Of a DNA stretch of 64,000 nucleotides, positions 1-8,484 are shown piece after piece. Position numbers and translations under genes: made by a program. Position 1 is the first letter of the stretch, and the number at the start of each line of letters is the position of its first letter. Below the pieces are notes generated by a model. It ran no database searches. It saw only the letters and a program-made list of their open reading frames with translations, and was not told the origin of the DNA. Source of the stretch: Paenibacillus agricola (GTDB taxonomy: Bacteria; Bacillota; Bacilli; Paenibacillales; NBRC-103111); contig NZ_JAAOIW010000003.1 in NCBI RefSeq assembly GCF_011440305.1, forward strand, positions 62,001 through 126,000. The letters are read 5' to 3'.

Positions 1-806
1 AGCTCGCGGCATAGGCTGCTGAACTGCTCCATTTGCGACCGATGCGTCTCCAATAGCATCTGGGCGTCGGCCGTGAGGGATCGGGTAATCGGAGCAGTTA
101 CATCGGTTGCCAGCAAGCCTCTCGCCAGCGGACTAAAGATGGTAACCCCGATTCCTAATTCCTTCGCTGTCGGAAGCACGTCCAATTCTGGGAAACGATT
201 AAGCAGGTTATATCCATGCTGCTCCGAAACAAGCCCTGAGAATCGTCTTTCCTTGGCTGCCGACTGCGCTCTCATCAAGTCTCTGCCGGCAAAATTCGAG
301 GAGCCGATATAGTCCACCTTCCCCTGGCGTACCAAGCCCTCGAAAGCTTCCCATAATTCCTCCCACAACACATGCCGATCCACATGGTGCATTTGATAAA
401 GCTCGATATGATCGGTTTGCAGCCTTTTTAGCGATGCCTCAACGTGGCGGCGGATTTTGTACAAGGATAAGCCCTGAGCTTTGTTGGGACCGTCAAGTTC
501 ATCCTGTTCAAATACACGTCCGACTTTGGTGCCCAAAACTACACGCTCACGGCGGTTACCACCTTGGGCAATCCATCGCCCTATGATTTCCTCAGCTTCT
601 CCGCGGTGCCCGACACCGCCGTAAACATTAGCCGTGTCGAAAAAATTAATTCCGGCATCCAGCGCCGCGTCCATGATTCGAAACGCTTCTTGCTCGCTGA
701 TGCTTCCGTATTCCCCTTCTTTGGACCCCATGCCCCCGAAAGCTGCCGTACCTAGGCATAGCCGGCTCACCTTCAAGCCTGAACGCCCCAAATACCCGTA
801 TTTCAT
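1..806 (-). CDS. Aldo/keto reductase, C-terminus cut by window edge
   Basis: NAD(P)H-dependent oxidoreductase of the aldo/keto reductase superfamily, a cytoplasmic TIM-barrel enzyme. The start is the ATG at 804-806 behind AAGGAGGG. About 268 residues are visible before the frame runs off the left edge without a stop. The N-terminus MKYGYLGRSGLKVSRL, the FDTANVYGG motif (catalytic Asp and Tyr), the Lys in GTKVGRV and the HHVD histidine are all present. It is a close tandem paralogue of the gene just upstream at 862-1896; most residues are identical. It is the last visible gene of the sugar cassette that begins near 13.3 kb. Substrate is unknown; a sugar or sugar-aldehyde is an inference from context. 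Confidence 0.93.
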   Translation of the reverse strand, partial: MKYGYLGRSGLKVSRLCLGTAAFGGMGSKEGEYGSISEQEAFRIMDAALDAGINFFDTANVYGGVGHRGEAEEIIGRWIAQGGNRRERVVLGTKVGRVFEQDELDGPNKAQGLSLYKIRRHVEASLKRLQTDHIELYQMHHVDRHVLWEELWEAFEGLVRQGKVDYIGSSNFAGRDLMRAQSAAKERRFSGLVSEQHGYNLLNRFPELDVLPTAKELGIGVTIFSPLARGLLATDVTAPITRSLTADAQMLLETHRSQMEQFSSLCRE

Positions 807-820
807 TGATGTCCCTCCTT

Positions 821-856
821 AGAGTTTCGCATAGCCAAACTTACTTCGTGACATGC
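821..856. repeat. Short palindromic repeat, copy 1 (degenerate)
   Basis: AGTTTCGCATAGCCAAACT followed by TACTTCGTGACATGC. This resembles the sequences at 1913-1945 and 38285-38322: an AGTTTTGC/GCAAAACT palindrome fused to a CTTAC-TTC-GTAAG palindrome. It sits just upstream of the ribosome binding site of the aldo/keto reductase starting at 806. This copy is the most diverged. Confidence 0.5.
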
Positions 857-861
857 CTTCA

Positions 862-1896
862 TCAGGTTCTTTTAAACATGGATACTTCGCTCGGCACAGG
901 GAATATCTCATCGATCTGCTTCAGCGTCGATGCATCCAGCTCAATTTCAACAGCACGCAGTGTATCCTGCAGCTCTTCCACGCTGCTAGGACCTATTATA
1001 GGGCTGGATATAGCAGGCTGGGCAAGCAGCCAGGCCAGCGATACATGAGCCTCCTTCTCACCGAGCTCACGGCAAAGGCAGCTGAACTGCTCCATTTGCG
1101 ACCGATGTGTTGCCAACAGCATTTCAGCGTCATCGGTAAGCTTACGGGTAATCGGGCGCATAACATCCAGGGCAAGCAAGCCTCTGGCCAGCGGACTAAA
1201 GATCGTAACGCCGATGCCCAGTTCCTTCGCGGTCGGAAGCACATCCAGCTCAGGGAGGCGATTGAGCAGGTTATATCCGTGCTGCTCCGAAATAAGTCCC
1301 ATAAAATGTCGTTCTTTAGCTGCCGCTTGCGCTTTCATCAAATCTCTGCCGGCAAAATTGGAAGACCCGATATAGTCTACCTTCCCTTGGCGCACCAAGC
1401 CCTCGAAAGCCTCCCATAGTTCCTCCCACAGCACATGTCGATCCACGTGATGCATTTGGTAAAGCTCAATATGATCGGTTTGCAATCTTTTAAGTGAGGC
1501 TTCGAAATGTCGGCGAATTTTATACAAGGACAAGCCTTGCGCTTTATTCGGGCCGTCGATCTCATCCTCTTCAAATACCCGCCCTACTTTCGTAGCCAGC
1601 ACTACTTTCTCACGGCGGTTGCCGCCTTGGGCAAACCAGCGGCCGATAATTTCCTCAGTTGCTCCCCGATGTCCAATCGTTTCACCGCGAAGTCTTACGC
1701 CGCCATAAACATTGGCGGTATCGAAGAAATTAATACCCGCATCCAGCGCGGCGTCCATAATTCTGAACGCTTCCTTCTCACCGATGCTGGCGTATTCCCT
1801 TTCTTTGGTTACCAAGCCTTCTACACCAAATGCTGCCGTACCCAAGCACAGCTTACTTACCTTCAAGCCTGAACGCCCCAAATAACCATATTTCAT
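862..1896 (-). CDS. Aldo/keto reductase (tandem paralogue)
   Basis: A 344-residue aldo/keto reductase, full length for the family. Visible features are the N-terminal GYLGRSGLKVSKLCLGT strand, FDTANVYGG with the catalytic Asp/Tyr, ATKVGRV with the catalytic Lys, YQMHHVDRH with the catalytic His, and SPIIGPSS near the C-terminus, the usual cofactor-phosphate-binding region. The start is an ATG preceded by AGAGGGGAG. The next gene (start 806) is a near copy 55 bp downstream, so this is a recent tandem duplication. The neighbouring enolase-superfamily and SMP-30 genes suggest it oxidises or reduces a sugar or sugar acid; the direction and substrate cannot be read from sequence. Confidence 0.95.
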   Translation of the reverse strand: MKYGYLGRSGLKVSKLCLGTAAFGVEGLVTKEREYASIGEKEAFRIMDAALDAGINFFDTANVYGGVRLRGETIGHRGATEEIIGRWFAQGGNRREKVVLATKVGRVFEEDEIDGPNKAQGLSLYKIRRHFEASLKRLQTDHIELYQMHHVDRHVLWEELWEAFEGLVRQGKVDYIGSSNFAGRDLMKAQAAAKERHFMGLISEQHGYNLLNRLPELDVLPTAKELGIGVTIFSPLARGLLALDVMRPITRKLTDDAEMLLATHRSQMEQFSCLCRELGEKEAHVSLAWLLAQPAISSPIIGPSSVEELQDTLRAVEIELDASTLKQIDEIFPVPSEVSMFKRT

Positions 1897-1912
1897 CCTT
1901 ATCTCTCCCCTC

Positions 1913-1945
1913 TAGTTTCACAAAAAACTTACTTCGTAAGCAACT
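1913..1945. repeat. Short palindromic repeat, copy 2
   Basis: AGTTTCACAAAAAACTTACTTCGTAAGCA contains the exact palindrome CTTAC-TTC-GTAAG. It lies between the enolase-superfamily stop (1953) and the ribosome binding site of the aldo/keto reductase starting at 1896. The same unit occurs at 38285-38322. Confidence 0.6.
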
Positions 1946-1952
1946 ACATTAG

Positions 1953-3137
1953 CTATGCTGTAATTTGATCTTTGCTTTCGATACTGCTTTCATCTAGTTC
2001 AATTCCAAGTCCTGGTTGTTCAGGTAAAGAAAGAAATCCATTAACGGGTATGAGCTTATCCTTGTGAAAATGGCTTTGCTGCTTCTGGTATAAGACCAAA
2101 TATTCCAAATAAGGGCAAACGGAAGGCGGAAGTGATGCAATGACATGCAGGTTGGGCAGTACCGTGCATCCATGAGGAACGAATTGGACATCAAACGTTT
2201 CCGCAAGTATGCCGATTTTGCGCAATTCCGTAATCCCTCCGGTCCAATCGGGATCTGGCTGGGCATAGCTCAAGAGTCCTTGATCAAGAAAAGGCCGGAA
2301 GTCTTTGCGTGTGTACAGATGCTCCCCTGCAGCTAGCTGTATGGCTCCTCGTTCTTTGAGCACCCGATAGCCGTCTAATTGATGGGGTGGCAATGGCTCC
2401 TCCAGCCAAAGCGGCCGCAAATCCCGCAGTTGGTCCATCATATCCACTGCATAAGGAACATTCCAGCCCATCCAACAGTCAAGCATAAAATCGTTATCGC
2501 TGCCGATCGCTTCCCTTACTTCATGCGCCATTCTGAGATTGATCGCCTTCCCTGTTCCTCCACTGGAGGGTCCGTGCCTGAAAAACCATTTTTGTGCCTG
2601 ATATCCCTCTTTAACCAAAGCCTTCGCCTGCTCGCCAACCTTCCCGGCCTCAATTGAATATCCGAGTGTGCTTGCATATACCGGAATTTGTGTCCGCGTC
2701 GGCCCGCCAAGCAATCGGTAAACAGGTGTATTATAAAATTTGCCGCGTAAATCCCAGAGCGCACAATCTACCGAACTAAGCGCCATCATGTAATAACCAT
2801 TGCGTCCATGCCGGTCATATCTCATTTGGTCCCACAAGCGTTCAATATCCAATGGATCCTGACCAATTAGAAAAGGCCTTAGCTTCTTGACAATGATATC
2901 CGCTTGTTCCTCATAAACAAGTGGGCCATATAATCCTTCAAGACCCTCATTCGTATGAATATTCACATAATAGCGAATAAGCGGCAAACGCTTGTTCGAG
3001 CTATCTAACAACGATGACTGGTTGCGCAGGTTATACTCCGAATACATATCCAAAGGGGAGGCAGAGCGTTCTTGATGCTCCCATTTCTGATCGATAGCTC
3101 CGGTTAACCTAAACACTTGGACATCGGTAATTTTCAT
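1953..3137 (-). CDS. Enolase-superfamily sugar-acid dehydratase-like protein
   Basis: Mandelate racemase/muconate lactonizing enzyme fold, 394 residues from the chosen start. Metal ligands are visible in FMLDCWMGW (Asp), LWLEEPLPP (Glu) and LAAGEHLYT (Glu). The candidate second-strand base is the Lys of QKWFFRHGP, and a His follows in FVPHG. A Lys/His pair of this kind is typical of acid-sugar dehydratases such as rhamnonate or galactonate dehydratase, so dehydration of an aldonate to a 2-keto-3-deoxy acid is likely but the substrate is unknown. The ATG at 3137 was chosen over the in-frame ATG at 3152 because GGGAGAG sits 8 nt before it and actually overlaps the upstream ATG. It follows an SMP-30-type lactonase gene, which fits a lactone-aldonate-ketodeoxyacid sequence. 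Confidence 0.92.
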   Translation of the reverse strand: MKITDVQVFRLTGAIDQKWEHQERSASPLDMYSEYNLRNQSSLLDSSNKRLPLIRYYVNIHTNEGLEGLYGPLVYEEQADIIVKKLRPFLIGQDPLDIERLWDQMRYDRHGRNGYYMMALSSVDCALWDLRGKFYNTPVYRLLGGPTRTQIPVYASTLGYSIEAGKVGEQAKALVKEGYQAQKWFFRHGPSSGGTGKAINLRMAHEVREAIGSDNDFMLDCWMGWNVPYAVDMMDQLRDLRPLWLEEPLPPHQLDGYRVLKERGAIQLAAGEHLYTRKDFRPFLDQGLLSYAQPDPDWTGGITELRKIGILAETFDVQFVPHGCTVLPNLHVIASLPPSVCPYLEYLVLYQKQQSHFHKDKLIPVNGFLSLPEQPGLGIELDESSIESKDQITA

Positions 3138-3236
3138 AAGTATCTCTCCCATGTATGCCCATGCTCTAAATCTATCTATTATGTCTATGCGTCATGATCG
3201 GTCCTGAACCGTCATTGAGTGCTGCTTCACTAGCTA

Positions 3237-4118
3237 TTATACAGCCCCACAAACCTTAAGCTTGATGCTATATAAAGCTGATGATGCCGTAATAAACAAT
3301 GTAGTCCCTATTGGTGAATCCGGTGGCGAGCCGAAGCATAAATTGGCAGCGACCTCGGGAAATTCGATTCTGCCTAACCTTTCTCCAGACGGTGCGAAAA
3401 TCCAGACGCCTCCGGGACCGGTAACATACACATTGCCCAATTGATCAACCTTCATTCCATCCGCTGCACCTGGACCTGCCGCTGTATCCATCTCCGCGAA
3501 CAACCGTCCATTTTTCAAGGTTCCGTCCGAGACCACATCAAACGCCCTAATATGCTGCTTGCTTGTATCATCAATGTACAATAGCGATTCATCCGGTGAG
3601 AAAGCTAAACCATTAGGCCGCTTAAAATCATCAACAAGTAAATCCACAGTGCCAGTTACCGGATCACAGCGGAATACACCGTTGAACGGTAGCTCTTGGG
3701 TATCGCCCAGCATCGTGCTGTAAGGATCGGAAAAATAAACCGTTCCATCTCGCTTCACAATGACATCATTGGTGTTGTTTAGGCGGTTTCCTTGGAAATG
3801 AGTAGCCAGTCCCACTATAGTACCGTCCTCTTCTGTTCGTGAAATGCGTCGAGTTACAGATTCACAAGCGAGCAGTCGGCCCTCCGCGTCAAGGGTAAGA
3901 CCCACGGCTCTATTACTTTGCTCCGTATATAGCTGCAGTCCAAACGCATAGCTCCATGTATAAATTCGGTGCTTGGGGAAATCCGTAAAATACAATTGGT
4001 TCTTACGGGAGCACCAAACGGGCCCTTCCGAAAAGACGAAGCCGGAAGCCAGCTTTTGCAAGCCTTCACCGGCTTCAACAATTTCATTCAACCGCTCGGA
4101 ATATTGGATAATCGTCAT
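3237..4118 (-). CDS. SMP-30/gluconolactonase-family protein
   Basis: A 293-residue six-bladed beta-propeller of the SMP-30/gluconolactonase/LRE family, which hydrolyses sugar lactones to aldonates using one divalent metal. Family landmarks are the EGPVW motif at residues 31-35 (metal-ligand Glu), the NNTNDVIV stretch near 114-121, RPNGLAFSPD near 167-176 and the AADGMKVD segment near residue 215-222. No signal peptide is visible, so it should be cytoplasmic. Its start codon overlaps the 3' end of the GH2 gene by 4 bp (ATGA type), which implies translational coupling. Sugar specificity is not evident. Confidence 0.93.
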   Translation of the reverse strand: MTIIQYSERLNEIVEAGEGLQKLASGFVFSEGPVWCSRKNQLYFTDFPKHRIYTWSYAFGLQLYTEQSNRAVGLTLDAEGRLLACESVTRRISRTEEDGTIVGLATHFQGNRLNNTNDVIVKRDGTVYFSDPYSTMLGDTQELPFNGVFRCDPVTGTVDLLVDDFKRPNGLAFSPDESLLYIDDTSKQHIRAFDVVSDGTLKNGRLFAEMDTAAGPGAADGMKVDQLGNVYVTGPGGVWIFAPSGERLGRIEFPEVAANLCFGSPPDSPIGTTLFITASSALYSIKLKVCGAV

Positions 4119-6544
4119 CGTGCAAACTCTCCTTTACTTGCAAATGGTGAATAATAGGCCTTGGCGGTAATTGTCCCCTTATTGTGCTTACCTAGTATCT
4201 TTACCTGCTTGGTTTCACCGGGAAGCAGATCAAAATAGTTGTCCTCAAACAACCAGCCAAACTCATCCCCTTCATTATCGCCTTGCAGTTCGATGCTCCG
4301 TGCAAATTGATCCGTGGTTAGCTTTACAGTATCACCGTTGATTTCCATGCTTAGCTTGGCTTCAGGAAAACGCATATGCTTCTCAATATCTACAAAATCA
4401 TTTGTTCTGGAAATGATCTCGCCGTTTTCATCAACCAAATAAGCATGTAAAATATATGTTCTTGAAAATTGTTTAAATTCATTGAGATTGGTGATCAGAT
4501 TCGATTGTCCCGAAGCTACACGGACGCTTTTCTTGATCTCTTGTACATACTCATTGGTATTCGGATTAAAGAGTTTCATGTATAAAGTTCCTTCTACATC
4601 CTCAGAGCTATCGTTAACGATCCAAAGATAGATAAAGTTTTGCACGTCAAAAGTTAGCAGGAGAGGTTCATAAGCTCTCTTAACCGCATAATAAGGAATA
4701 TATGGTTCACCGTAATAATCAATCATACTCCCATATATAACAGGCCATGAATCATTCCATCTGCATACAAAATGGCCTTGGCATACCCGTGCTCCATCGG
4801 GATTGTCCGCTGGCTTGCCTCTGCGGTTATTTTCAAGTACCTTTCTTAAATAGTAGCCGTGAGCAGCTCCGAATTTGTAAACAGCCGATTCCAGGCTATC
4901 CGAATCGTAAAACAGCTCAATCGGAGGAATCTTTGTCCATCCAAAGGCGGATGTCCGTTCCGTCCACGTATCTGGCCATGGATACTTATCCTTGCTCGTA
5001 ATCATCCCTTTGTACTCCGCTGGCCATGCTCTTTCTTCTCCCATAAATCTCACAAAGCTTTTAACGGAGGGTGGTGATGTCCTGATTTCCTCCGCAATCA
5101 TAATCGGATAATCTGCTCCTGGCACATACCAGGTATTCGTATAGCTATGCGTATCGCCTTGCAGCGGGTCGTTACTATATGCGCCCCCGTAGGGCGAGTT
5201 GATATGATAATACCTGTCGGGGTCCAATGTTTCGCATACCTCTTTATAATCCTCAAGAAATATTTCCCCACCTATATAGGCCTCTCCCGGAAGTACAAAC
5301 TCCGCACCCATAAAGCATTCATTGCCTCCACACCAAAAAAGAATAGAAGGGTGATGCTTCAGCCGCTTAACCTGATGCTCGGCTTCTTTTTTACATAAAT
5401 CCCGATATTCCGACGTATCCGGATACATTCCGTAATCATGAAAAAACTCCTGCCAAATCAATATGCCCCTTCTATCGGCTTCCTCATAAAATCCGTCCCC
5501 GTACTTGTTCGCTCCTCCCCAAATTCTCTGGGCGTTCATATTGCAATTTTCCAGCATATCCAGCAGCTTGTTGGATTGCTCATTATCCCAGCAATGGGTT
5601 ATCCCTTGCAGCGGTGCCGATTGGGCACCCCACAATTTAACCGGCTTTTGATTAATAATAAACTCAAAGGGCGATACCATTACAGCCTCTCTAAAGCCGA
5701 TTGATCTCACATCGGTATCTTTGACTTCACCATTCACTATGGCACTTACCGTAACCTCATAAAGCGGCTGTTCCCCATAACCCCTCGGCCACCACAATTG
5801 CGGATTATCGACGGTCAGCTCACATTCTTGACTCCATACTCCATCAGAAGCACAACGGATGAACTGGCTGTGTTCTGTAATGATCCTACGGTTAGGTGCT
5901 GTAACCGAAAATCCCAATAAGCTTCCTTCTACAAATCCGCTCCCGCTTACTGTGAACTTGATCACACCTTGCCTGTATCCATCCAAAAGGCGGATTGAAA
6001 TATCCGTTTCCAATAGCTCAAGCTCATCGATGATTTCCAGGAAAATGGGTTCATGAATGCCTATCCGCGTAAAATAAGGCTTTGCCCCCAAATAATCGGT
6101 GAAATCCTGTTCGTTTTTCCTTATAAGACGACTGGGCCGAATTTTCCCTATCCATGCTTCCGGCAATTGCAAATTCTTGATGAATTCAAAAGGTGAATGG
6201 AAGTGGAGGATCAAGCTGTTTTCTTCCTCCAGCTGCCCTGTGACATCCAGCCTGATCGGTACATACATATCGTTATGATAAGCCAGATGCTTCCCATTCA
6301 AATAAATATCGACCAAAGTATCAAGCCCTTTAAAATGTAAATAAGCCTTCTTGCCAGGAGCTGGACATGTAAAGCTATGCTTGTAAATCCAGTCCTTCTC
6401 TGCTACCCACAAGCATGCCTCGGTTTTACCCCATATAGTCGGATCCTCGATGATGCCTTCTCTTAACAAAATTTCGTGAACCTGAGCGGGAACGTTGGTT
6501 TTTATCCACCCGTTCACCAAATCCATACCTCCGGCCAAATTCAA
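4115..6544 (-). CDS. GH2-family beta-mannosidase-like glycoside hydrolase
   Basis: An approximately 809-residue GH2 enzyme with an N-terminal jelly-roll (FKGLDTLVDIYLNGKHL), an immunoglobulin-like domain and a TIM barrel. The acid/base Glu is in FWCGGNE (about residue 409). The nucleophile region reads MIAEEIRTSPPS (Glu about 485), aligned with the beta-mannosidase SEFGFQS-type motif but strongly diverged around the Glu. No signal peptide is seen, so it probably cleaves imported oligosaccharides. The first canonical start is the TTG at 6544, but the frame is open to 6613. The residues just upstream (NLNQSWEIKAFDPFEH) look like a genuine GH2 N-terminus, and AAAGGGGTG is correctly spaced from an ATA at 6605-6607. 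The true start may therefore be non-canonical or mutated. Beta-mannosidase is the best guess. Confidence 0.9.
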   Translation of the reverse strand: MNLAGGMDLVNGWIKTNVPAQVHEILLREGIIEDPTIWGKTEACLWVAEKDWIYKHSFTCPAPGKKAYLHFKGLDTLVDIYLNGKHLAYHNDMYVPIRLDVTGQLEEENSLILHFHSPFEFIKNLQLPEAWIGKIRPSRLIRKNEQDFTDYLGAKPYFTRIGIHEPIFLEIIDELELLETDISIRLLDGYRQGVIKFTVSGSGFVEGSLLGFSVTAPNRRIITEHSQFIRCASDGVWSQECELTVDNPQLWWPRGYGEQPLYEVTVSAIVNGEVKDTDVRSIGFREAVMVSPFEFIINQKPVKLWGAQSAPLQGITHCWDNEQSNKLLDMLENCNMNAQRIWGGANKYGDGFYEEADRRGILIWQEFFHDYGMYPDTSEYRDLCKKEAEHQVKRLKHHPSILFWCGGNECFMGAEFVLPGEAYIGGEIFLEDYKEVCETLDPDRYYHINSPYGGAYSNDPLQGDTHSYTNTWYVPGADYPIMIAEEIRTSPPSVKSFVRFMGEERAWPAEYKGMITSKDKYPWPDTWTERTSAFGWTKIPPIELFYDSDSLESAVYKFGAAHGYYLRKVLENNRRGKPADNPDGARVCQGHFVCRWNDSWPVIYGSMIDYYGEPYIPYYAVKRAYEPLLLTFDVQNFIYLWIVNDSSEDVEGTLYMKLFNPNTNEYVQEIKKSVRVASGQSNLITNLNEFKQFSRTYILHAYLVDENGEIISRTNDFVDIEKHMRFPEAKLSMEINGDTVKLTTDQFARSIELQGDNEGDEFGWLFEDNYFDLLPGETKQVKILGKHNKGTITAKAYYSPFASKGEFAR

Positions 6545-6670
6545 ATGCTCGAATGGGTCAAATGCTTTGATCTCCCACGATTGGTTTAGATTAATGATGG
6601 TCTTTATATGAATTCACCCCTTTACATAGATGGATCTCAAATACATCCGTTAAACATTCATCCATAACCT

Positions 6671-7489
6671 TCATCCCTTAATGCTTCCTCCAACCAGTCC
6701 CCGAATCAGATGCTTGGATCCGAAACCAAACATAATGAGAATGGGAATCGTCGACATGGCCAGCGCCAAAATTCTAGCAGAATAATCGGTTCGGTATTCG
6801 CTGCTTAACAGGGAAATGGCAAGCGGTATCGTATACAGCTTCTCCTTGTTGATAAGAACAAGCGGTGTCAAATAATTGTTCCATGACCACAGGAAGAATA
6901 GCATGAAAAGCGTAATGAGCGCCGGCTTGATAACTGGCAAAATAATCCGGGTAAAAATACCGAAATCACTGCATCCATCCAGCCTGCCACTTTCAATAAT
7001 TTCACTTGGAACCGCACTAGAAATGTATTGAGTCATCCAGAATACGCCAAAAGCATTCGCTATACCGCCAATGATCAACGGATACAGCGTGTTGACGAGC
7101 CCCAGCCATCTCATTTCAACCACAAATCCGATCAGACCCAATTGAGGGGGAATCATCAAAGTACCGATAATAAAATAATACAGAAACTTCTTCCCCTTAA
7201 AGTTATACTTGGCAAAGGTGAATCCCGTTAAAGCACTGATAAAAACCGCCAGTACCGTATGTGTTAAGGAAACGAACAAGCTGTTCATATAAAAGTTGAG
7301 AAAGTTTTGAGCCATTACCGTTTTGAAATTTTCAATTAAATAATTGCCCGGCAATATCTTGAAGCCCGTATACAAATCTTCACTAACATAGGTTCCCATA
7401 ATAATCATCGTATAAAAGGGGATCAAAGAAAATAAGGATAAAATCGTCACGAACATATATACCGGCAGCCTTACCAGAAATTTAATCAA
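6671..7489 (-). CDS. MalG-type carbohydrate ABC permease
   Basis: Inner-membrane subunit of a CUT1 sugar importer, 272 residues with six predicted membrane spans. The permease signature that docks the ATPase reads ESGRLDGCSDFGIFTRIILP. The C-terminus GLVGGSIKG is typical of MalG-type proteins. The start is TTG at 7489 behind GGAGGAGG. The TTGA overlaps the stop of the upstream permease by 4 bp, so the pair is translationally coupled. It works with the permease starting at 8388 and the lipoprotein starting at 9819. No ATPase gene is nearby. Confidence 0.95.
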   Translation of the reverse strand: MIKFLVRLPVYMFVTILSLFSLIPFYTMIIMGTYVSEDLYTGFKILPGNYLIENFKTVMAQNFLNFYMNSLFVSLTHTVLAVFISALTGFTFAKYNFKGKKFLYYFIIGTLMIPPQLGLIGFVVEMRWLGLVNTLYPLIIGGIANAFGVFWMTQYISSAVPSEIIESGRLDGCSDFGIFTRIILPVIKPALITLFMLFFLWSWNNYLTPLVLINKEKLYTIPLAISLLSSEYRTDYSARILALAMSTIPILIMFGFGSKHLIRGLVGGSIKG

Positions 7490-8388
7490 TGTGACGACTC
7501 CTCCTCCCCGCGATTCATAAATTTCATTGAAATAAAAGAAATAATGGCGATGACCATAAAAAGGCTATAAGCAATCGCAGATCCATACCCAAAGTCAAAG
7601 CTGTGGAAGGCTACATCATAATATCTCATAACTACGGTCAGAACTGCATGATCCGGTCCACCGATCGGCTGTGATGCGGATTGAAATAGAAGCTGAGGCT
7701 CATCAAATAATCGGAAGCCGTTAATGATACTGGTCGTTACAACAAAAATCATAATGGGCTTCAGCATCGGAATGGTAATATAAATAAAACAATCCAGCCA
7801 CTTGGCGCCGTCGATTTTTGCAGATTCATAAAGCTCTTCCGGTATGGTAGATAAACCGGACAAAAACAGCACCATCTTGTAGCCAAATGTCGTCCAGGTT
7901 TGCATAATTATTACCACAACCCGCGATGCCCACGGAAGGCCTAGCCAGTAAACGGATTCAAAGCCCATTTTCGTCAATAGGACATTAACGGAACCATTTT
8001 TCCAATCAAACAGAATTTGAAATATGATCCCTATAGCTACTGGTGTTGTAATATACGGTAAAAAGTTAATCAATTGAAGGACACTGCCCGACTTACGGAA
8101 GAAATCCTTCAAAAAAACGGCTAGTAAGAGACCTAATATGATTTCTAACGGGATAGTAATCACAATGATCAATACCGTGTTGTACAACGAAGTATAAAAC
8201 AACGGGTCATTCGTAAATATTCGAGTATAGTTTTTCAAACCAATAAAGGTCATTTCACCAATACCATCCCATTTGGTTAAGCTAATCACTAGCGAAAAGA
8301 GTATGGGAAACAAACCAAAAGCTATATATAAGAAAAAGTAAGGGGTAATCATCAAATAGGGAGTCGCTTTTTTTCCAACCCGCAGCAA
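7486..8388 (-). CDS. MalF/UgpA-type carbohydrate ABC permease
   Basis: First membrane subunit of the same CUT1 importer, about 300 residues. It has hydrophobic spans from PYLMITPYFFLYIAFG onward and the EAA-loop signature YESAKIDGAKWLDCFIYITI. The frame allows a TTG at 8409, but no ribosome binding site precedes it. The TTG at 8388 has AAGGTGAT about 6 nt upstream and is preferred. It follows the binding-protein gene after a 96-nt gap that holds a GC-rich hairpin. Confidence 0.94.
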   Translation of the reverse strand: MLRVGKKATPYLMITPYFFLYIAFGLFPILFSLVISLTKWDGIGEMTFIGLKNYTRIFTNDPLFYTSLYNTVLIIVITIPLEIILGLLLAVFLKDFFRKSGSVLQLINFLPYITTPVAIGIIFQILFDWKNGSVNVLLTKMGFESVYWLGLPWASRVVVIIMQTWTTFGYKMVLFLSGLSTIPEELYESAKIDGAKWLDCFIYITIPMLKPIMIFVVTTSIINGFRLFDEPQLLFQSASQPIGGPDHAVLTVVMRYYDVAFHSFDFGYGSAIAYSLFMVIAIISFISMKFMNRGEEESSH

Positions 8389-8422
8389 AAATATCACCTT
8401 CCAGTTCAATAATATGAATACT

Positions 8423-8454
8423 AAAGGGGCTTGCGGTTAAACCCAAACCCCTTC
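8423..8454 (-). other. Intercistronic hairpin after binding-protein gene
   Basis: AAGGGG at 8424-8429 pairs with CCCCTT at 8448-8453, with a smaller GGTT/AACC helix inside. It lies between the binding-protein stop (8485) and the permease start. There is no long U tail, so mRNA stabilisation or partial termination is more likely than full termination. Confidence 0.5.
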
Positions 8455-8484
8455 ATTTCATCCTGCTATGCATGTATCGTGCTT

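Noticed and set aside
853-1419. Plus-strand frame of 188 codons opposite the aldo/keto reductase
   Set aside because: It is antisense to a clearly real gene with intact catalytic motifs and shows no recognisable protein features.
3195-3215. Small CGGT/ACCG hairpin between the SMP-30 and enolase-superfamily genes
   Set aside because: Only four base pairs and no U tract; indistinguishable from chance.
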